The notes under the pieces: generated by a model
What the model was told of the DNA's origin: nothing
What the model saw: only the letters and a program-made list of their open reading frames with translations
Databases searched by the model: none
From: Thiomargarita sp.
Lineage (GTDB): Bacteria > Pseudomonadota > Gammaproteobacteria > Beggiatoales > Beggiatoaceae
Direction of reading: 5' to 3'
Length of the DNA stretch: 6,722 nucleotides
Assembly (NCBI GenBank): GCA_020721025.1
Contig: DYNO01000142.1
Location: 1 to 6,722 of the forward strand
In this document: one piece after another, positions 1-4,587 of the stretch
Numbering within the stretch: position 1 is the stretch's first letter
Layout: each line of letters starts with the position of its first letter
Program-made: the position numbers and the translations under genes

Positions 1-134
1 GTATCATGTACCGTTAGCTTCGTAAAGTGGCACAGCAAAAACATACTATATCATCATTAATCAAATTGCTAATCACTGTTATGAACCTCTATCAATTACG
101 GTAAACAACTGATTTCAGTCGCAGGGAGTCAATG

Positions 135-509
135 TCAATATTCAGTTATTGGTGATTCAGTCGTATATAGCAATATTAAACTAAATACAGTTGTTTCGGT
201 AACAGGAACTAACTCATTTTTAGGCTCAATTTTTAATGCGTTACGATAAGTATCTAGGGCTTCGTCTAACTTCCCTTGTTTTTCGAGAACACATCCCATA
301 CTATGCCAAGCATCCTCATGTTTAGGATTGATTTCCAGCAATTTGTGATAAACAACTAAGGCTTCGTCTAATTTTCCCTGTTCTTCCAAAATATATCCTA
401 TCATATCCCAACTGGTTTCATCTTCAGAATTAATCTCTTTGTTCTCAGAGAACGGCAACACCAAAATTTCCACCTTCGTATTTAAATATTCCAGCGGAAT
501 TTTCACCAT
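135..509 (-). CDS. TPR-repeat protein, probably the 3' part of a frameshifted gene
   Basis: This 124-residue ORF carries two consecutive 34-residue tetratricopeptide repeats, about residues 33-66 and 67-100. Each shows the classic pattern: W near position 3, G near 7-8, 'EEQGKLDEAL' or 'EKQGKLDEAL' across the helix A/B turn, then an 'INPKH' or 'IEPKN' ending. The repeats are also alike in DNA, for example GCTTCGTCTAA at 259-269 and again at 361-371, exactly 102 bp apart, so one arose by duplication. TPRs make protein-binding superhelices, but two are fewer than most functional TPR domains contain, and the last 24 residues are not TPR-like. The first 25 residues (IPLEYLNTKVEILVLPF) look like the beta-rich start of small antitoxin-type proteins. 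The ATG at 509 has no Shine-Dalgarno, whereas a good one exists 50 nt upstream in another frame. Function unknown; expression as written is doubtful. Confidence 0.55.
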   Translation of the reverse strand: MVKIPLEYLNTKVEILVLPFSENKEINSEDETSWDMIGYILEEQGKLDEALVVYHKLLEINPKHEDAWHSMGCVLEKQGKLDEALDTYRNALKIEPKNELVPVTETTVFSLILLYTTESPITEY

Positions 510-552
510 GTAATCTTGGGTTTGTTTGAGGCGTAATAATTTCTCGCAGCAT
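510..552 (-). pseudogene. Out-of-frame 5' end of the TPR/antitoxin-like gene
   Basis: An ATG at 552 lies 6 nt after GGAG and opens a frame reading MLREIITPQTNPR, then continues out of frame to a TGA at 445-447. If one C is removed from the CCC run at 518-520 (GGG on the plus strand), this frame joins the downstream ORF as MLREIITPQTNQDYMVKIP followed by LEYLNTKVEILVLPF. That is a smooth start for a small antitoxin-like protein. I infer a single-base insertion that separates the translation signals from the TPR body. A sequencing error in the C run would look the same. The joined gene would be about 138 codons. Confidence 0.5.
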
Positions 553-558
553 CGTAAA

Positions 559-562
559 CTCC
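559..562 (-). promoter_or_regulatory. Shine-Dalgarno GGAG for the ATG at 552
   Basis: On the minus strand GGAG is followed by six bases (TTTACG) and then ATG, which is ideal spacing. It is the main argument that translation of the TPR/antitoxin-like gene originally began at 552 and not at 509. Confidence 0.5.
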
Positions 563-593
563 AATAAGTTAGAATCTATCGAATTTTAGCATT

Positions 594-727
594 TTTTTGT
601 CTGAATCAGAATTGACGGAATTTGAGAATTTTCAGAATAACGGCAACGACCTGTTTATTTTTAGCCTCTCATCTTGCTTTTCATTCTGCAAATTCTAAAA
701 TTCTGTAAATTCTGATTCAGACAGAAA
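594..727. repeat. 134-bp imperfect inverted repeat, MITE-like
   Basis: The two halves are complementary about a single centre (coordinate sum 1321 throughout). The outer arms TGTCTGAATCAGAATT (598-613) and its complement (708-723) match perfectly over 16 bp. Further outward, TTTT and TTTC ends continue the match with one mismatch. The inner parts (614-638 and 683-707) pair at about 21 of 25 positions. The central 44 bases (639-682) are unpaired. The arms contain short reiterations of the AGAATT/GAATTT kind. There is no ORF, so this is a non-autonomous element or a long-hairpin repeat. One edge falls where the VapC reading frame loses its homology. I could not define a clear target-site duplication. 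Confidence 0.7.
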
Positions 728-809
728 GCAAACCTTGAGCTGCATCGTGGTGTCCATCCTTTTCATTAAAAAGTGCCACCCAAACATTCGTGTCAAAAAT
801 GCTGTTCAT
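717..809 (-). pseudogene. Truncated VapC-like PIN-domain toxin
   Basis: The ATG at 809 opens a 30-codon frame beginning MNSIFDTNVWVALFNEKD and continuing GHHDAAQGLL before a TGA at 717-719. This is the typical N-terminus of VapC-type PIN ribonucleases: a beta strand ending in the first catalytic aspartate (Asp6 of FDTNVW), followed by a helix and an HH/HxxA segment. Complete PIN toxins are about 125-150 residues, so roughly three quarters, including the other acidic metal ligands, is missing. Homology stops at the edge of the inverted repeat (about 724-727), and the stop codon lies inside the repeat. I see no continuation of the PIN frame on the far side. The start overlaps the stop of the upstream antitoxin fragment by 4 nt (ATGA), as in intact TA operons. 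It is surely inactive as a nuclease. Confidence 0.72.
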
Positions 810-896
810 GGATAAATCAACTCATCCAAATTTTGACTATCGGTTGGTGTGCCTTGATAAGTAAGACGTTTGAGCATTTCCTGCTTAGTGTATTTT
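806..896 (-). pseudogene. C-terminal fragment of the cognate antitoxin
   Basis: Immediately before the truncated toxin, an open frame from about 896 to the TGA at 806-808 reads KKYTKQEMLKRLTYQGTP and ends TDSQNLDELIYP. A possible internal ATG at 875-877 would give only 23 residues. The stop overlaps the toxin ATG in the 4-nt ATGA arrangement usual for vapBC-type pairs, and the short acidic tail resembles the toxin-wrapping C-terminus of antitoxins. The DNA-binding N-terminus is missing: the frame is closed by TAA just upstream, and the HPP gene ends at 919. No homologous family is named because the fragment is too short. It was identified mainly by its position. Confidence 0.45.
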
Positions 897-918
897 TACT
901 ATCGTGCTATTCTTCCGT

Positions 919-1503
919 TCACAATGATTTTTTAGATTCTGCTTGAGAAGTCGCGGGGGAAAGTTTTGACATAAAAATTAATGGGTAACGTCGCCAACTG
1001 AAATAATAATTGAACAGAATGCCGCTGAGAATCAAGGTTAACACGTTGATCAAGAGCGGAGTCAGCAAAAATTGATAACCCAATGCGTGAATTTCCTGCC
1101 CACCCAAAACCGCAGTTAAAGTCGTCGCCGCGCCGGGAGGATGAAAACAATGGAGATAATTCATTGTGATAACTGCGAAACTTACCCCCAACGCCGCCGC
1201 AAGATTGACATCGCTCACCCATTGATAACAACTAATTCCAATCAAACCTGAAATCAAATGTCCCCCGATAATTGCCCAAGGTTGCGATAACGCACTGTGT
1301 GGATTGGAAAATAAGATAATTGTCGATGCCCCAATCGCAGCAACCAACAACGGCTGATCACTGGCAGCCATAAAATGCTTGCTTATCCACAAGATAGCCA
1401 AGATCGTCACCAACGAACCCAACATCACAATCAATTGTTCAATGTGATCCAGCGTTGTGGTGGTGATTCGCCAACGGTAGGCAAAAAGTTCACGGGGGGT
1501 CAT
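919..1503 (-). CDS. HPP-family integral membrane protein
   Basis: This 194-residue protein carries the family signature HPPGAAT at residues 121-127 and the accompanying motif VAAIGASTIILFSNP (54-68), followed by QPWAIIGGH. About five hydrophobic segments are visible (near 22-42, 50-66, 76-94, 100-118 and 142-168), with a positively charged end after the last one. It therefore sits in the inner membrane. HPP proteins are small transporters; plant chloroplast and cyanobacterial members have been linked to nitrite transport, but most bacterial ones are uncharacterised. The ATG at 1503 follows the hcp stop by 4 nt, and an AAGAAGG sequence inside the end of hcp may act as its ribosome binding site or be helped by translational coupling. 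Co-transcription with hcp supports a role with nitrogen oxides, such as nitrite or a related ion; that substrate is an inference. Confidence 0.92.
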   Translation of the reverse strand: MTPRELFAYRWRITTTTLDHIEQLIVMLGSLVTILAILWISKHFMAASDQPLLVAAIGASTIILFSNPHSALSQPWAIIGGHLISGLIGISCYQWVSDVNLAAALGVSFAVITMNYLHCFHPPGAATTLTAVLGGQEIHALGYQFLLTPLLINVLTLILSGILFNYYFSWRRYPLIFMSKLSPATSQAESKKSL

Positions 1504-1507
1504 GGCA

Positions 1508-2845
1508 TCAGGCAGCCTTCTTGAGTAAAATTTCTAAATCTTTGTCAGCGTCGCTGGTCAAGTGTAAATCGAAATTATCAATCAAAAATTGCAAAATGTC
1601 TTGATTGACGAATTGGGGTGGTTTCGGTCCGATGTAGATGTTTTTAATCCCTAAACTGAACAATGCGAGCAAAATAATCACTGCTTTTTGTTCTAACCAA
1701 CTGAGCACAATTGCGACAGGTAAGTTATTGATTGGCGTGTTTAAAGCCTGACTTAATGCCAACGCGATATGCACTGCCCCGTTGCTGTCGTTACATTGCC
1801 CCAAATCCAAATAACGCGGAATACCCGTTCCCGGCACTGTGCCAAAATCGACATCGTTGAAGCGAAATTTACCACAACTTGAGGTAATAATAACCGCATC
1901 CTGTGGCAAAGCCATTGCCATTTCACGATAATAATTCCCTTCCTTGCCCGGCGCATCACATCCCGCGATCACGAAAAAGTTCTTCACTTTCTGTTGCTTA
2001 ATCGCATCCAAAATATCTGGCGCAAGGGTTAAAATCGTTTTGTAATGATGTCCCGTCACTAAGGTTTGTTGTCCTTCAAATCCGGTGATTTCTGGCAAAC
2101 TCAAGGCTTTGGCGATCACTTCAGAAAAATCATCATTTTCAATCCGTTGCACGCCTTCCGTCCCGACCATTTTGTAAGTAAACAACCGCTCGCCGTAAGT
2201 GTGTCTTTCTTTCAGCGGTTCGATACAATTCGTTCCCACAATAATCGCTCCTTGCCATTTTGAAAACAACTTGGTTTGATCATGCCACGCGCCGCCGATA
2301 TTTCCCTTAAGATGCGGATACTTGCGTAATTCGGGATAGCCATGTGCTGGCAACATTTCAGAATGAGTGTAAATATGAATTCCCTTGCCTTCCGTCGCTT
2401 CCAACAATTTTTTCAGTAAATCTAAATTATGCCCGGTAATCAAAATCGCCTTGCCTTCCGCCTGATTTTGCGAAATCCGCACGGGAGTCGGAATGCCAAA
2501 CGCATGGGTATGTGCATCGCTCAACAAATCCATCACTTGCACGCCCGCCTGCCCAATTTTCATCAACTGCGCAATGTGTTGATCAAAATTGAAATTTACA
2601 TTTGTCATGGTGAAATAGAGCGTATCTGAAATCACGTCATCCACCGCTGTCGTATTCGCACCCAATTCGCGGGCATGTTCGCGGTAAGCTGCCAACCCTT
2701 TTAAACCAAATATCATCAGGTCTTGTAATCGTGCCAACGTCGCGTTTTTTCCACATGTCCCCAAATCCTGACCTTTTGAACCACAACCATTCGGGGCACT
2801 CATTTCGCATTGGTAGCAAAACATTGCATTTTCTTGATTTGACAT
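1508..2845 (-). CDS. hcp: Hydroxylamine/NO reductase, hybrid cluster protein (short form)
   Basis: Hcp is a cytoplasmic iron-sulfur protein that reduces NO (and hydroxylamine in vitro) and mediates protein S-nitrosylation in E. coli. All ligands expected for the hybrid Fe-S-O cluster are present: H139 (ITGHN), E163 (HSEMLPAH), C207 (GTNC), C296 (IAGCDA), C324 (TSSCGKFRFND), C351 (LGQCND), and E385 and K387 (WLEQKA). The N-terminal cluster cysteines are C10, C13, C21 and C31. At 445 residues it is about 100 shorter than E. coli Hcp (550) and lacks the insert after the N-terminal cluster, as in the short class known from thermophiles and archaea. The Cys spacing CX2CX7CX9C is unusual. The start at 2845 follows GGAG by 13 nt, which is long; the alternative ATG at 2824 would begin at the canonical MFCYQC. 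No hcr reductase gene is visible here. Confidence 0.96.
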   Translation of the reverse strand: MSNQENAMFCYQCEMSAPNGCGSKGQDLGTCGKNATLARLQDLMIFGLKGLAAYREHARELGANTTAVDDVISDTLYFTMTNVNFNFDQHIAQLMKIGQAGVQVMDLLSDAHTHAFGIPTPVRISQNQAEGKAILITGHNLDLLKKLLEATEGKGIHIYTHSEMLPAHGYPELRKYPHLKGNIGGAWHDQTKLFSKWQGAIIVGTNCIEPLKERHTYGERLFTYKMVGTEGVQRIENDDFSEVIAKALSLPEITGFEGQQTLVTGHHYKTILTLAPDILDAIKQQKVKNFFVIAGCDAPGKEGNYYREMAMALPQDAVIITSSCGKFRFNDVDFGTVPGTGIPRYLDLGQCNDSNGAVHIALALSQALNTPINNLPVAIVLSWLEQKAVIILLALFSLGIKNIYIGPKPPQFVNQDILQFLIDNFDLHLTSDADKDLEILLKKAA

Positions 2846-2858
2846 GATATTCTAATGA

Positions 2859-2864
2859 CTCCTG
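2859..2864 (-). promoter_or_regulatory. Likely ribosome binding site of hcp (CAGGAG)
   Basis: CAGGAG on the minus strand is the only good Shine-Dalgarno upstream of hcp. It lies 13 nt before the ATG at 2845, longer than the usual 5-9, but much too far from the alternative ATG at 2824. It therefore favours the start at 2845. Confidence 0.45.
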
Positions 2865-2894
2865 ATACTTTGTAACGAGAAAATTTAGGTTTTC

Positions 2895-2900
2895 AGTGTA
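2895..2900 (-). promoter_or_regulatory. Predicted -10 element of the hcp-HPP operon (TACACT)
   Basis: TACACT matches the TATAAT consensus at 4 of 6 positions. With it as the -10, transcription would start near 2888, giving a leader of about 43 nt that contains the CAGGAG site. There is no good -35, as expected of an activator-dependent promoter. The FNR-type site is centred 32 bp upstream of this box. Confidence 0.45.
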
Positions 2901-2921
2901 ACTGAGTCGCGGCATTTTTCC

Positions 2922-2937
2922 CTTGACCTAGATCAAG
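2922..2937 (-). promoter_or_regulatory. FNR/DNR-type activator site upstream of hcp
   Basis: The minus strand reads CTTGATCTAGGTCAAG, a near-perfect palindrome with 7 of 8 symmetric pairs. It matches the FNR/DNR/NnrR consensus TTGAT-N4-ATCAA at 9 of 10 defined bases. Its centre (2929.5) is 41.5 bp from the start site predicted from the TACACT box, the exact class II activation geometry for CRP/FNR regulators. Known regulators of hcp genes include FNR, DNR/NnrR, HcpR and NsrR. Sequence alone cannot tell FNR (oxygen) from DNR/NnrR (NO). Confidence 0.75.
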
Positions 2938-3036
2938 TAGCATAGAATTTTAGTGCGCCAAATAACATTCTAATTCACAATAACTGCTTTCGAGTTATTT
3001 TAAACCTGACAGATTTGAATCTCTGAAAAATGATTG

Positions 3037-4353
3037 TCATGGAACTTTTTCTTTTTTCTCCGTCATCTTTTCACGTAACTGACTGATCATCTGTACAAAA
3101 GGTCGATTACGCTGCAATACATCCGGCAACTGAGCTATCGCTGCTGTGGCACTGGCGGCATCGACAAATTGATGATAAATCAATCCCCAAACAGCATTTT
3201 TCTCAGACCCGCTGCGATAAATATATAAATTTGTCAAAATAGGCTGTAACTCCGGTTTTCGTAAAAATTTCGCCAATTCTTCCAATTTTCCTTCCATCAC
3301 CTGCATCACTTGAATTGTATAATAATCTGAATTTACCGTCGCCAACCATTGTGCTGTTGCCAATTGACGTTGTTGTAATAGTTTGTCTGTTATCAAATAA
3401 TTCATCGTTGACGGTGCAGTAACAGCGGTTGTGGGAGTTGCACTTAATTCTTGTTGCTGCTGATACCAATAAATTGAAATACCTAATAAAATTGACAACA
3501 CAATGATAAAAATCATGATAGATTCCCGCTGAGTCAGTGCAATGCACGAAAATCCCGAATCTCGCGCCGCCATGCAAACATGTTTCACAGTGACGAGAGA
3601 CATATTATCGGAATACGCAGCTAACAAAGCTTTATCCGCCAATATATTGATTCGCCGAATTAAACCTTGAGAAATTTGACTGAGCCGCTCCACTGCTTTT
3701 TGCGTAAAAACGGGCTGTCCCTGATATCCGGCGGTGCCCATCCGAAAATGTAAATAATCTGCGATATCTTTGGTATGCAGTGCGCGCAAATAAAAACGAT
3801 GAGTGATGCGTTCCCGAAGTTGGCGAATGCTTGGCGTGGCGAGATTTGTGTCTAATTCCGGCTGTCCGAAAAGTACAATTTGCAATAATTTATGCTGGGT
3901 GGTTTCCAAATTACTCAACAAACGAATCTCTTCCAACGTCTGCAACGGCATTTCCTGCGCTTCTTCAATGAACACCACCACTTGTTGATGCGCGGCATGT
4001 TTCTCTAATAATTTATTTTGCAACAGATGAATGACTTCTAAACGATGCGTTTGTGGCGTGATAGGTAATTGAAGTTCAAAGGCAATCGCGTGTAAAATCA
4101 TTTCCGGTTGCAGACGCGGATTCAGCAAATAGACAATTTCGATATGTTTGGGTAAATTTTGCTCCAACATGCGACATAACATCGTTTTCCCGCTGCCAAC
4201 TTCGCCCACCAATTTGATAATCCCTTCACCGTGACAGATGGCGTATATTAAGGCTTCCAGCACCAAACCCCGATCCCCGCCGCGATAAAATAATTGTGGG
4301 TCGGGCGTGATTTTAAACGGAGGATAATTTAAGCCAAAATGTTGATAATACAT
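3037..4353 (-). CDS. ExeA/MshM-like AAA ATPase with TM segment and SPOR-like domain
   Basis: The protein has 438 residues. The start MYYQHFGLNYPPF is typical of the ExeA/GspA-MshM ATPase family. Walker A is GEVGSGKT (50-57), Walker B is VVVFIEEAQ (125-133), a sensor-1-like segment is LQIVLFGQPEL (157-167), and arginine-rich RQLRERITHRF (177-187) and GLIRRINILADKALLAAY (230-247) complete the AAA module. A single hydrophobic segment at about 279-297 predicts a cytoplasmic ATPase and a periplasmic C-terminus. Residues about 344-425 (YYTIQVMQVMEGKLEELAKFLRK onward) resemble a SPOR fold, which binds denuded septal peptidoglycan. Family members help assemble secretins or pili through the cell wall. 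No pilus or secretion genes flank it, so its partner is unknown. Walker B has Glu where Asp is usual. The ATG lacks a clear Shine-Dalgarno. Confidence 0.87.
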   Translation of the reverse strand: MYYQHFGLNYPPFKITPDPQLFYRGGDRGLVLEALIYAICHGEGIIKLVGEVGSGKTMLCRMLEQNLPKHIEIVYLLNPRLQPEMILHAIAFELQLPITPQTHRLEVIHLLQNKLLEKHAAHQQVVVFIEEAQEMPLQTLEEIRLLSNLETTQHKLLQIVLFGQPELDTNLATPSIRQLRERITHRFYLRALHTKDIADYLHFRMGTAGYQGQPVFTQKAVERLSQISQGLIRRINILADKALLAAYSDNMSLVTVKHVCMAARDSGFSCIALTQRESIMIFIIVLSILLGISIYWYQQQQELSATPTTAVTAPSTMNYLITDKLLQQRQLATAQWLATVNSDYYTIQVMQVMEGKLEELAKFLRKPELQPILTNLYIYRSGSEKNAVWGLIYHQFVDAASATAAIAQLPDVLQRNRPFVQMISQLREKMTEKKEKVP

Positions 4354-4468
4354 AAGATATTTTCAGTTTAATAGGAAAACGGCGATTTATTTGAATACAG
4401 AGTGAATATTGAGCAAAATGTTCATTTTGAATCACAGTGATGGACGTGATAGGCGAATGATTGAAGGT

Positions 4469-4498
4469 ATTATAAAGGGAATCAAGGACTTTTATCAA
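4469..4498 (-). promoter_or_regulatory. Sigma70-type promoter of the ATPase gene
   Basis: On the minus strand TTGATA (4493-4498) and TATAAT (4469-4474) are separated by 18 bp. The -35 matches 5 of 6 consensus bases and the -10 matches 6 of 6. Transcription would begin near 4462, leaving a leader of about 110 nt before the ATG at 4353. No activator site is obvious, so expression may be constitutive. It lies in the divergent spacer, so it could also affect speA, for which I find no comparably good promoter. Confidence 0.65.
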
Positions 4499-4587
4499 TA
4501 CGATGGATTTAATCATTCCGTCAAATTTTAGACATGTCAATTGTGTACAATCCCAATTTCTACATTCAACTCAAATATCACTTTACT

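Noticed and set aside
1..134. Left edge of the window as a partial gene
   Set aside because: No long open frame, RNA-like fold or recognisable motif could be seen on either strand.
1383..1391. Perfect DnaA box TTATCCACA on the plus strand
   Set aside because: It is a single 9-mer inside the HPP coding sequence, with no neighbouring boxes or AT-rich unwinding region, so most likely chance.
2637..2915. 92-codon minus-strand frame overlapping the start of hcp
   Set aside because: It lies mostly in the highly conserved hcp coding sequence in another frame, and its product has no family character.
2979..2999. 7-bp hairpin AATAACT / AGTTATT as terminator of the ATPase gene
   Set aside because: The stem is AT-only apart from one C-G pair, has a 7-nt loop, and lacks a downstream T run on the minus strand, so it is too weak to call a terminator.
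4313..4540. 75-codon minus-strand frame across the speA-ATPase spacer
   Set aside because: It overlaps the start of the ATPase gene in another frame, has no Shine-Dalgarno or recognisable motif, and spans the predicted promoter.
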